From Atherix ibis (lineage: Eukaryota; Arthropoda; Insecta; Diptera; Athericidae): a stretch of DNA of 64,000 bases. The stretch lies in contig OY282609.1 of the NCBI GenBank assembly GCA_958298945.1, positions 53,540,220-53,604,219 on the forward strand, in the 5' to 3' direction. Below the pieces are notes generated by a model. It saw only the letters and a list, made by a program, of their open reading frames with translations, had not been told where the DNA came from and did no database searches. Positions 22,612 through 32,321 of the stretch are shown here, one piece after another (positions within the stretch are counted from its first letter, which is position 1; the number at the start of each line of letters is the position of its first letter). The position numbers and the translations under genes are program-made.

Positions 22612-25540
22612 CTGAGGTCACTGACCAAGCACGGAATGTCGACGATAACCGATGGAAATTGACCTACGCTATGGATCGAGCTGACGAACTATATTCCCCC
22701 TCCGTCATTATTATCCCAAGATATATCCTCAATGTTCTCCCAATTAACCAACACAGTCATAGAGCAACTAAATAAAATACTAACACCACTTGTAAATGCT
22801 TTGATGTCCATTGTGTCAGATTTATCGTCCACTGTTCAAAAATAAATGTCATCCTGCACCGAAAATTCTCTCTCCATCCTTTTATGGAAAGCAAATGGAT
22901 TGAACCTCCATCGACAAGAACTGGACATTCTCCTACATGACAGATGCATTGACATTGCTCTATTAACTGAGACGCACTTTACATCCAGGTCATACTTCAC
23001 GATACGAGACTACGATCCATACAGAACTGATCATCCTGACAATACGGCGCATGGTGGAAAAGCTATCATTATAAGAAAATCCATTAAACATAATATTCAC
23101 TCCAATTGTCCTCCCAATAAATCCATAACTGGTTCCGAATTTTTATCATTCTAACACTTACTTGGAGCATCGTTCCTTGCGGGTGGTGATTACAATGCTA
23201 AACACCCTCAATGGGGTTGCCGCGTTGCTAACCCTCGAGGAAATATTCTTTTAGAAGCTCTATCCCATACATCGTATCAAATAAGCGCCCCTCTAAATCC
23301 AACATACTGGCCAACATCTATTTCAAAACGACCTGATATCCTCGATTACTTCATTAGCACTCCTTCAATAACCATGAATTCTAGTATTGAAACTGTTTCC
23401 GATTTAAACTCTGATCATAGTCCTGTTCTCCTTACCCTTAATTCGAAGCCAATCTTAAAGACTCTTCATCCTAGGCTGATAAATGGCAAAATAGACGAAC
23501 AGTTTTAGAAACAAATTAGAACAGCAGATTGACTTGAAACGCACGTTAAAAACAGTAAATGATATTAATGATGCTGTAAATCACCTCACTATATATACTA
23601 TATACAACATGCGGTCACAATCGCTCACATCTCTTACAATACGACACAACCACAACAACAAAATTTACCAACTAAAATATGGACTTTAATTAACGAAAAA
23701 AGGAACAACGTGAACTACAAACAGGAACTTAATCGCCTACAACGTGAACTAAAAATGGAAATTAGAAAACACTATAATAAACGGCATGCAACTTGTACAA
23801 AATCGCTTAGTGACAATATTTCTTTATGGAAAGCCACTAGACGAATACTCTCGTACAAAATAACATCGCACCCACTGAAACAAAATAACGGTAACTGAGC
23901 AAAAACAGACAAATAAAAAGCCGAAGTATATATTTGCTAAACATTTGGTTAATACTTTTACTGCACATGATCGGATTCTAACAAAATTATCGAAGAACTA
24001 ATGTTCCCAGTTCCTATGAATCTTCCTCCCAAAAATTTTAAGCCCTCGGAAATTAAATCGACTATTCCACGCCTTCCTAATAAAAAAGCTCCTGGTTATA
24101 ATCTAATAACAGCTCCTATTCTGAAGCAAATTTCTCGAAAAGCTTTAGTTTTAATCATATATATTTATAATAGTATCCTTCGCATAACCTATTTTCGCTT
24201 ACTCTGGAAATATTCTGTTATTAAAATCATTCCTAAACAAAAAAAAACCATTAATTATCTTTCCTCCTATAGACCTACATATCAGCCTATTACCAATTCT
24301 TGGTAAGATATTCGAAAAACTCATATTAAAATGACTCTACCCAGTCCTAGTTAATGAAAAAATTATTCCTGATCACCAATTTGGCTTCCGATCTGAACAC
24401 TCCACTATCTAGCAATGCCATCGCATTGTTGATCATATTGGATCCTCTCTTGAGAGGAAATAGTATTGCTCAGGAGTTTTTTTTAGATATCTCCCAAGCT
24501 TTCGATCGTGTGTTGCATCCTGGACTCCTCTGGAAACTCAAGAGCTTTCTTCCTTCAACATACTGCCTAATCATAAATTCATATCTCTCCGAACGACATT
24601 TCCAAGTTGCAATTATAAATATCCTATTTTAGCCGGAGTCCCACAAGGCAGTATCCTTGGTCCCATTTAATATTTATACGCATGACATCCCAGCTGATCC
24701 TAATACTATCATTGCTACTTATGCAGATGATACTGCCATACTTGCTACCCATACAAATCCTGACATAGCTTCCAACAATTTACAATTCCATATACACAAC
24801 CTTCAATCCTGATTTAAGAGATGGGGAATGAATAGAAGAGTGCTCACATTACTTTCACACTTTGTCAATTAAAACCTTTATATACGTACCTTAATAGCAA
24901 CATGATTCCACAATATGATAAAGTACGTTATTTGGGACTTTACCTGGCCAAGAGACTAACATAGAACCCACATATATACTAGATTAAAAAGAGCTGAAGC
25001 TAACAGACGTTACCTACAACTTCTTAGACTACTGGACCAACGCTCGAAACTAACAATTAAAATTAAACTTCTAATCTACAATATAATTATAAAACCTATT
25101 TGGACATATGGAATTGAACTTTGGGGTTCAACGAAACGTTCCAATTCCTATCGCGTCCAGGCCTTACAATCCAAGATCCTCCGTAAAATTGTTGATGCCC
25201 CCTTTTATATTCGTAATACTGTAATACATTGTGACCTAAATGTTCCCTTTGTTCAGCACCTGTGCATTTCCCGCTATCAGAAATTTCACTCCCGTTTATC
25301 CCATCATCATAATCCACTTGTGAGAGAATTGTCTTGTACTGCCCTCCCCGGAAACACTCATCGGAGACTTAAGAGACAATGGCCTAGAGATTTTCTAGAG
25401 GAATCTAACTTCCATTAGTTAAAGAAAAGCCGATGGGTGTTTACTCCCACTTCATAATGCACAAGATTGTAAATTAAAATGTTATGCAAATCTGCTTGTT
25501 ACAATAAAATTGTAAGTGAAGTTAAAAATTAAAAAAAAAA
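22612..25540 (+). mobile_element. Jockey-type LINE, nearly full-length but mutated (copy 3)
   Basis: The order is as expected for a jockey-clade element. The end of ORF1 comes first (a SMFSQLTNTVIEQLNKILTP stretch closing with a stop at about 22,847). The ORF2 start follows at once, with an apurinic endonuclease domain (SILLWKANGLNLHRQELDIL, IALLTETHFTSRS, then GGDYNAKHPQWGC and SDHSPVLL). The reverse transcriptase comes next (PNKKAPGYNLITAP, VPQGSILGP and YADDTAILATH near 24,718-24,750). The C-terminus is YGIELWGSTKRSN, LRKIVDAPFYIRNTVIHCD and RRLKRQWPRDFLEE. A poly(A)-like tail ends near 25,540. Many frameshifts and stops interrupt ORF2, so it is not functional. The 5' end looks truncated within ORF1. 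Confidence 0.85.
22846..24800 (+). pseudogene. Jockey ORF2 remnant: endonuclease plus reverse transcriptase
   Basis: ORF2 of copy 3 starts at the ATG at 22,846 with SSCTENSLSILLWKANGLN. The endonuclease part keeps the catalytic ETH and SDHSP signatures, and the polymerase part keeps YADD. It would have nicked target DNA and copied the element RNA by target-primed reverse transcription. The frame breaks at least near 23,153, 23,506, 24,305 and 24,630, and stops are common, so no full protein is made. The longest surviving open pieces are about 100 residues. Confidence 0.8.
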
Positions 25541-25908
25541 ATTACGTTGTTATTGAATAATAAAAAAATATAACTATTTAAAAATTCATAAAATTAAAAC
25601 AATAAGAAAACATAAATAAAATAAAATATAATTTAGATAGATTTAGTTGTTAAAAAAATAATAAAGTAGCTGATATAAATAAGTTAAAATAAAAATTTAA
25701 AAAAAAGTTGTACAATAAATCAATATTTAAAATAAAATGTGAATATTTTAATTGATAACACAACTATACTAAATTGGTATTTTATGACTTGTCATAATTA
25801 ATACTATAAGTGTCAGTAATATTATATTATTTAACGTGACTTATTTGACAAGCTGATTACTCCAACTGTTAGTGGCGAGGACTATTTGACTGTTAGTGGC
25901 GAGGACTA
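25541..25908. other. AT-rich spacer with a 24-bp tandem repeat at its end
   Basis: Very AT-rich until about 25,860. Then ACTGTTAGTGGCGAGGACTA occurs at 25,865-25,884 and again at 25,889-25,908. The second copy abuts the LINE fragment that follows. It may be a target duplication or slippage product, but I could not match it on the far side. Confidence 0.5.
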
Positions 25909-26537
25909 GTATCTGTCACCAGCGATCCGTAGACCGTATCCGCGATGTGGGTATCAACCACAGCCATTACGTTGCTGCCTAAGCGCCTCACCATTGTCGG
26001 GCACAGTGTGTTCCAACACCATGGGGCACCCCAACTCCCGTAGTACCAATTTTTATTTTAAGAGTACTTCGGTTTGTACTCCACTCATTGAGTTACGGTT
26101 AGGAATTTTGTAAATCCCTATGCACCGCTAAGCCAGCGCAGGCACGCGGGTTCGCCAAAAACCGAAAGTACAACCGGAATATACCTTGGTCTTTCACCCG
26201 GTTGTCGCCACCTTGCGTGTCATTCACGCACCATTCTCGCTCTCTTCTCAAAAAGTGCTACGGCAAATCTATTAAGGCATTCATACCTTTCTCTGATACC
26301 TAACACATCACTTACATCCGCATTCTCATCATTCACCACGATTCGACATGCACCTAAGTCACGCAAATCCCCGTACAGGCCATACTCAATCATAAGGTGC
26401 TTGGCACTTCCTCCGCCATCCCACAAAAGCATCTAGCCTCCGCAGCTAGACCACGCCTGTACAGGAACCCATTCTACTGCCGTGTCCAGTGAGTAAATAC
26501 CCAAGGTACAGACTAAATTCAAATCCATACGCAGATG
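25909..26537 (-). mobile_element. Non-LTR retrotransposon 3' fragment with C-terminal zinc knuckle
   Basis: On the minus strand, across a frameshift, NGFLYRRGLAAEARCFCGMA is followed by KHLMIEYGLYGDLRDLGAC. This is the CxCG...HxxxxC/Y knuckle and LYxDLR block that ends R1/LOA/I-like LINE polymerases. The frame then runs open to a stop at 26,220. Beyond it (26,085 down to 25,985) is sequence shared, inverted, with 9,495-9,605, probably the family's 3' UTR. The copia A LTR at 26,538 cuts it off on the upstream side. Confidence 0.6.
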
Positions 26538-26803
26538 TGTTGAAATTCGTTGAGCGCACTCATTGCGGTTTAGTAACAGTTTGACACTTTGCGTGTCATT
26601 TGCGTTAGTATGTGTGCGCTACGCTCGTGGCGGCCAGCGCGCTCAAATGTAAGAGTGTTCTTTCACTTTCAGCAGCCGAACAATAAACACGCTGATCTCA
26701 TTGTTATTAACTTTTATATCAAAGTACCGGCAATATTTATTTCACTTGTTCCACAGCGGAATTGGTCTACAACAATCTATACGGCAGTCGATTATACTCA
26801 ACA
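26538..26803 (+). repeat. 5' LTR of copia element A
   Basis: A 266-bp LTR beginning TGTTGAAATTCGTTGAG and ending CTCAACA, directly followed by a primer-binding site. It is homologous to the 286-bp LTR of the deleted copy at 7,034-7,319 in the opposite orientation. No matching 3' LTR survives in the window, so the expected 5-bp duplication (AGATG on the left side) cannot be checked. Confidence 0.85.
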
Positions 26804-26820
26804 GGTTATGGGCCCAGACC
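26804..26820 (+). promoter_or_regulatory. Primer-binding site of copia A
   Basis: GGTTATGGGCCCAGACC begins at the first base after the LTR. Copia-type elements are known to prime with an internal fragment of initiator tRNA-Met, which pairs with a site of this kind. It confirms the LTR boundary and the plus-strand orientation. Confidence 0.85.
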
Positions 26821-27058
26821 ATGACAAGTGAATAATAAAATAAATCGAATTGAAAGTGTTTTTTCGGTAATTCGTAAAAGTGCCGGGCGGTGCAGTACAC
26901 AAAAAGAGGGTTGTGTTGGTGCAAGAGAAAGCAAGAACATTCGACAACGCAATATTGCGAAATAGTGCGTTTTTTTTGTTGAATCGTTTTTTAGAATCAT
27001 AAGGTAAATGCAGAAAACGAATTTGTGCGTTTCGGGAAAAAAATTAGAAGGAAAGCAA

Positions 27059-27384
27059 ATGGAGAGCGATCAAGTGAACCTTGAAAAATTGGAAGGTAGA
27101 AGCAATTGGCTAACATGAAAGTTTCGGCACCGACAATCGCGACTCAGGATTATGCGACGACAATCTTAACATGGAAAAAGAGCGATGCCAGGGCAAGAAG
27201 TGCAATTTCGACGGCGTGCAAAAAGCAGCCACTGCTGCAAATAATGAACTTTGGAACGCAAATGCGATGTGGTTGTACAGTATTACAGTTTACACCGTGT
27301 ATGTCGAAACTCATGGAGGTCGTACAGCAATTAAGGGACCAAAATGAAGGTGTTTCTGATACAATGGTTATGACAAAGATTCTA
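27059..27384 (+). pseudogene. Copia A gag, N-terminal part, broken
   Basis: The ATG at 27,059 opens MESDQVNLEKLEGRSNW, the usual copia gag start in which a short acidic leader and a (L/F)xGxxNYxxW-like motif precede the first helix. A TGA at 27,116-27,118 replaces the expected Trp codon of the WKF motif. Downstream fragments in other frames (EVVQQLRDQNEGVSDTMVM) match the middle of gag. The reading ends at the inverted duplication at 27,357-27,434, where copia B begins. The gene is dead. Confidence 0.7.
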
Positions 27385-27434
27385 ACCAGAATCTTTTTCA
27401 TAACCATTGTATCAGTGTCATAACCATTGTATCA
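27357..27434. repeat. Inverted and repeated gag-derived junction
   Basis: TGATACAATGGTTATGACAA and the following few bases (27,357-27,383) are part of copia A gag. They are followed after 4 bases by their own reverse complement (to 27,413), with one or two mismatches. A second partial copy of that reverse complement, CATAACCATTGTATCA, follows at 27,419-27,434. This forms a strong hairpin at the exact boundary between copia A and copia B. Confidence 0.85.
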
Positions 27435-27442
27435 TGCCTTTG

Positions 27443-27619
27443 TGTTGGCAGAGATAAAATAGAAAAAACCTTTTTTCTATGAATGACAACAACAGAAAGA
27501 AGTTTTATTTTGACAGTTATAAAATAAAATAACAATTCATGAGGGCAGATTTACACGTAAGTAACTAAAGTAAACAAGTTTTATAGAGGTGTGCTTACAT
27601 TATAATTCCATTTTCAACA
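27443..27619 (-). repeat. 3' LTR of copia B
   Basis: A 177-bp LTR, TGTTGAAAATGGAATTATAA at its minus-strand start and TCTGCCAACA at its end. The polypurine tract borders it on the coding side. Confidence 0.85.
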
Positions 27620-27720
27620 CCCTCACTTATTAAATTATTCAAAATAAAATTTAATACAAAAATGAAAATGAATGTAATTAATTAACAATTATTAAAATAA
27701 ATAAAGTTAAAATAATTATT

Positions 27721-30700
27721 TTATTTTCCGTTCACAATTCCCATTTCGTTTGTGCAAAAATTATGCTTAATTGATGGAACACCTTTAGTCAAACAATCAG
27801 CTACCATTTGATCAGTTGATACATAATCCACAACAACCGATCCTTCTTCAATTGATTCATGAATAAAATGATAGCGTATATCAATGTGTTTGGTTCGTGT
27901 TCGATATGCATCATTTTTAGCCAAAAATAAATCTCTTTTATTGTCACATTTCACTATAACTGGTGACCCTTCGAATAAATTCCCGAATTCATTGCCCAAT
28001 CGTTTGAGCCACGTTGCCTCTTGAATAGCTGAAGAAAGAGACATATATTCAGCCTCTGTGCTGGACAATGCAACTGTTGCTTGTCTCTTACTGCACCAAG
28101 AAACCGCACCACCTTGTAAAAGAAACACATATCCAGTACACGATCTTCTTTTATCTAAGTCAGGTGCCCAATCAGCATCAGTGTACCCCAACATAGCATC
28201 CTTAATAGAAGAAGAAAATTTTAATTTAAAATCACTAGTACCCTTTAAATAGCGCAAAATTCTCTTAACTGTCAACCAATGGGGTTTGCCAAATGATGAG
28301 TTAAATTGACTAACATCTCCAACTGCAAATGCAATATCCGGTCTTGACCCTTGAACCAAATAAAGTAAAGCATCAACGACTTGTTGATATGGAATATTTT
28401 TGTTTTCCTTAAATTCTCCCCGAATTTTTAGGTGCCATTTCAATGCTTAATTTTTGATTTGGATCAGATGGTATACTTAGAGGATTACAATTCAACATTT
28501 CGAATTTTTCAAGTATCTGATTTATATATTTAGATTGATCAATGTAATAATTTCCACTTTCATCCCTTGTAATTCGTAGTCCAACACAATTTCTAGCTTC
28601 ACCAAAATCCTTTATTTTAAACTTTGAAGACAATAGTTTCTTTAATTCCTCCCTGATTTTTAAGTCTTTCCAGAAAATTAGCAAATCGTCAACATAGACA
28701 GCGACAAATAATTTTCTTGTATTTTCTAATGATAATATGTGTATGTATATACTTTCGAACGTATTAAACCAAATTCCGATAAAGCTTTATTCAGATTTGA
28801 ATTCCATTGTCTGCTACTTTGTTTTAAACCATACATTACTTTATTAATACGATAAACCTTTTCAGTACCATCTCCAAAACCCTCTGGTTGACAAACATAA
28901 ATTTCTTCTTGCAGTTCTGCTTGCAAGAAAGCAGTATTAACATCCATTTGGTCGATATTCATCCGATGTCTTGCCGCAATTGCTATCAAGAATCTAATGG
29001 AACTATATCTGATGACGGGTGAAAATGTTTCATCATAATCTATTTCAGCTATTTGTGAGTATCCCTTCCCCACCAACCTAGCCTTAAATTTAATCTGATC
29101 ATTTTTCTCTTTGGTTTTAAATACCCATTTAATTTTAATTGCCTTTCAATCCTTTGGTACTCGTAACTCAACCAGAGTCCAAGTGTTATTTTCTTCGAAT
29201 GAATTTAATTCAGATTTCATGGCCCTCTTCCAATTTCCGCTTTTTTCGCTTTTATAGACATCTTGAATTGAATAAGGCTCTTTATTGATGTTATTTTGTG
29301 CTAGATAAGTGACAAAATCAGGCCTATTGACTGCTTTTCTTTCACGAGCTGATCTTCTCAATTCATATTTTTCACTTGTATTGGCTTTGTCCTCATTATT
29401 GGAAGTTAAAACATTGTCATTTTCAATATAATCTAGAACATTAATCTCATCCCTCACTTGATCCATATTTTCTTTTTCAAGTGGGTTTTCCAATATAAAT
29501 TCTACAGGTTCAATAAAAATTACATTTCGTGCCTTAACGATTTTACCATTTGTTTTGTCCATAAGACGATAACCCTTAGTGTGTTCACAATAACCAACAA
29601 ATACCAGTTCTTTTGATTTAGAATCCCATTTCTTTCGTAATTCTTTTGGAATATGCCTAAATGCCCTTGACCCAAAAAATTTTTAATTATTTAAATTGAC
29701 TTTATTACCTGCCCAAACCTCCTCCGGAATCGGATTAGTTGAACGACAAGTAGAACGATTAAGTAAATATGCTGCAGTGTTGACTGCCTCCTTCCGAAAA
29801 GATTTATTGAGAACAGCATCATATAATACCATTTCGCCTTTTCAACAAGCGATCTGTTCATTCTTTCTGCTAAACCATTTTGTTCTGGAGTGTAAGGAAT
29901 AGTTGATTGATGTATGATTCCGGATTTTTCCAAAAAATTCTCAAGTTCTTTATTTATATATTATGTTCCATTGTCGATTCTGAGAATTTTTATATTACTT
30001 TTTAATTGATTTTCTACTAGTGCTTTATAAGCCCTAAATGTTTCAGCCACTTCATTTTTATTTTTAAGAAAATAAACAGTTACTTTTCTTGAATAATCAT
30101 CAATAAAAGTTAGAAAATATTTTGATCCACCACCAATGGATGTATTTTCAATTGGTCCACATTAGTCAGAATGGATAATCTCCAATAAACATTGCGCTTT
30201 TTTACCTGTACTATTAAATTGTTGTCTGCATTATTTTGCTTTAACATAAATTTCACAAATCTCATTTGGTATAGATTTCTTCAAATTCATACCATCACAA
30301 AAATTATTCATAGCGTTCAATTTTTGGTAATTAATGTGCCCAAGTCTCTTATGCCAGACTTTAATGTCATCAAGTTTTGGACGCATAACAAAAGCATTTG
30401 GAAATTCAACAACCAATTTATAAATACCATTATTTAAAACACCCTTCGCCAAAAAAATCACCAGATTTATTGAAAAAAAAACAACTATCCTTTTTAATCT
30501 AAACCCTATTATCCATTTCAATAATTCGTGAATACGTCATAGACAGTAACCAAATTTCCATTCAATTCAATATTTATATCGCCTACACATTCAATTTTAG
30601 GTTTTTTGTTGTCAGCCGTGTAGATATATTTTACCGATGAATCACGAATATTGTGAAGCCACTCTTTATTGGAAACCATATGTTGAGATGCACCACTATC

Positions 30701-30724
30701 AACAAAAAATACCACTTGCCTCAA
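27721..30724 (-). pseudogene. Copia B pol: protease, integrase, reverse transcriptase, RNase H
   Basis: Read from the right, protease has FFVDSGASQHMVSN (30,518-30,724). The GAG-pre-integrase motif is WHKRLGHINYQKL (about 30,350). The integrase end includes PYTPEQNGLAERMNRSLVEK (about 29,870). An acidic linker ends in RRSARERKAVNRP. The polymerase has DETFSPVIRYSSIRFLIAIA and QMDVNTAFLQAEL (28,726-29,076), then the KIKDFGEARNCVGL block (28,409-28,684). RNase H follows with YTDADWAPDLDKRRSCTGYV, LSSTEAEYMSLS and TKHIDIRYHF, ending at 27,721. Frames change at least near 30,520, 30,230, 29,690, 29,100, 28,700 and 28,420. It is recognisable over nearly its whole length but is not translatable as one protein. 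Confidence 0.85.
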
Positions 30725-31516
30725 TTACTTGGAAAACAACACAAATTTATCATCACTATAAATGTTCCGTGTTTCATGAAATATTGCAGTAAATGCATTT
30801 GATGCTTTGTCATTATTTTTTGATTCTTCATTAAGTTTCCTCAATAATTGAAAACATCTGGGCCTTTTGTGACCAATTTTTCCACATTCCGTGCATTTGA
30901 TTTTATTTTTGTCTAATTTGTGCGAATTAAATGTTGACCTACTACCAATAAATGCTTGTTGGGAATTACCCGAGTCAGGTTTGGCCATTTCACATAGACG
31001 CGATCTAATTGAGTCCGATGTTAATTTAGTTCCACTCGCTTCAATTCCCATAATAAATGGCTCATATTCATCGGGGAGACCTTTTAGTAACAAGGAACCA
31101 ACCAATTCATCGTTTACCTCGAACCCAATCGCGTTCAATTTATTAGCCGTACCAATAATTTTTGAAATAAAATCTTCCATATTTTCACAAGATTCCAAAT
31201 TTATTGACGTTAACTGTTTCAGCAACCCAATCCGGCGACCAAGACTCCTATCTTCAAACATGTTCATCAATTTTTGTCATATTTCATAATCACTATTACA
31301 ATTTTGGACATGTACATACAAAGATGCTTCAATACTTAGGATCATTTTGTGCATTGCCTTATTTTATTTATTTGGAGTTTTTTCAACAACAGCTTCATCT
31401 TCAAATTTGATACAATGGAGCAAATCCTCCACGCCCAATACTGATTTTATTGTAAAAGCCCATGTTTGATAATTTTGAGAGCCACGCAATTTTTCAATTT
31501 GGATTTTGTCAGCCAT
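30725..31516 (-). pseudogene. Copia B gag
   Basis: The start MADKIQIEKLRGSQNYQTWA at 31,516 is the standard copia gag opening. Two nonsense codons follow (about 31,365 and 31,280). From about 31,270 a 181-codon frame is open and contains the helical region (GLLKQLTSINLESCENMEDF, LLLKGLPDEYEPFIM) and a CCHC zinc knuckle CTECGKIGHKRPRC that binds the element RNA. It ends next to the protease frame. Confidence 0.8.
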
Positions 31517-31664
31517 AACCAAACCAATCCGAATTCATCCACGAGTTAAATCAAAGAAAAAATTTTAATTTTTGTTGAAATCAATAACTTAAATATCAAT
31601 CAATGTTTCTGTCAATATCTGGTTTAATTTTAATAATTATAAATTCGATTATTTATCAAAATGA

Positions 31665-31680
31665 GTCTGGGACCATAACC
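31665..31680 (-). promoter_or_regulatory. Primer-binding site of copia B
   Basis: On the minus strand GGTTATGGTCCCAGAC starts at the first base after the 5' LTR. It resembles the copia A site with one difference and again fits priming by an initiator tRNA-Met fragment. Confidence 0.8.
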
Positions 31681-31741
31681 TGTTGGCAGAGATAAAATAA
31701 AAAAACACCTTTTTTTATGAATGACAACAACAGAAAGAAGT
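31681..31741 (-). repeat. Partial 5' LTR of copia B
   Basis: Only the last 61 bp (minus-strand sense) of the LTR remain; they match 27,443-27,502 closely. The match stops at AGAAGTT, where the gypsy LTR starts. Confidence 0.8.
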
Positions 31742-31922
31742 TGTAATATATTAGACTTATTTATTTATGTATAATTCTTATGATTTATATAGAGACATGT
31801 AAACTGCATGACGGTGTCTACATGACTGACTCATCCATTGCTGTGTGGCATTGATGTGTGTGAAACATCACGCCACCCGGTTTATAGTCATGGCTGGGTG
31901 TACAATATCTCGATATACTACA
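31742..31922 (-). repeat. 3' LTR of the gypsy element
   Basis: Minus-strand start TGTAGTATATCGAGATATTG, end TAATATATTACA. The left edge coincides exactly with the point where the two copia B LTR copies stop matching, which supports both boundaries. Confidence 0.8.
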
Positions 31923-31945
31923 CTCTTCCCCGCTTAGCCTGAACC

Positions 31946-32275
31946 CTACATATTCATTCTGTTGACGGGTTTTCGAACTCGAGGCTCCCTTTGGTTTACG
32001 TTTAAACCTGGATCCGGTTCGTACTTGATTCTGGGTCTGCCCTTCTTGGGTGTCGGCTGGATTTCCCTTGGATGATTGCCATCTTGTTGTACTTCTTGTT
32101 GGAATGCGGTTGGTTCTTTAACTATTCCTTTTGAGTCTTCTGTTGCTTTCTCTAGGTTCGATTCAGATATGATTGGCTCCTCCATTGTGTCAGGCTCTTC
32201 TTCATATTCGTTTGCCCCTTCCTGTTCCAGGAGTACTCTTGTAGCTGCTTCGTAGAATTGACCCGATTTGCGCAT
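31946..32275 (-). pseudogene. C-terminal tail of the gypsy polyprotein, out of frame
   Basis: The frame runs from MRKSGQFYEAATRVLLEQEG through an acidic stretch to a basic, proline-rich end (RKPVNRMNM), stopping just before the polypurine tract. It is the natural end of pol after integrase, separated from the main frame by the microsatellite indel near 32,330. No transmembrane or signal segment, so it is not an envelope gene. Confidence 0.65.
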
Positions 32276-32321
32276 CTGATCGTCACCTCTTTTCCATCTT
32301 AGATTTGGTTGAAAGTCGGGT

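Larger units (their letters stand above)
27443..31741 (-). mobile_element. Copia element B, near complete, inserted in copia A
   Basis: On the minus strand the order is 5' LTR (31,681-31,741, cut by a gypsy insertion), primer-binding site (31,665-31,680), gag, protease, integrase, reverse transcriptase, RNase H, polypurine tract (AAGTGAGGG, next to 27,620) and 3' LTR (27,443-27,619). The first 60 bp read inwards from the LTR edge are almost identical in both LTRs (TGTTGGCAGAGATAAAATA on the plus strand), which suggests a fairly recent insertion. The coding region nevertheless contains several stops and frameshifts. It differs from copia A in LTR and coding sequence, so it is another family. 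Confidence 0.9.

Noticed and set aside
22173..22775. ORFs of 75 and 66 codons before jockey copy 3
   Set aside because: The first has no motif and AT-rich bias; the second overlaps the true ORF1 end in another frame.
31946..32275. Envelope gene of the gypsy element (errantivirus)
   Set aside because: The short ORF after pol has no signal peptide, membrane segment or cleavage site; it is the polyprotein tail.
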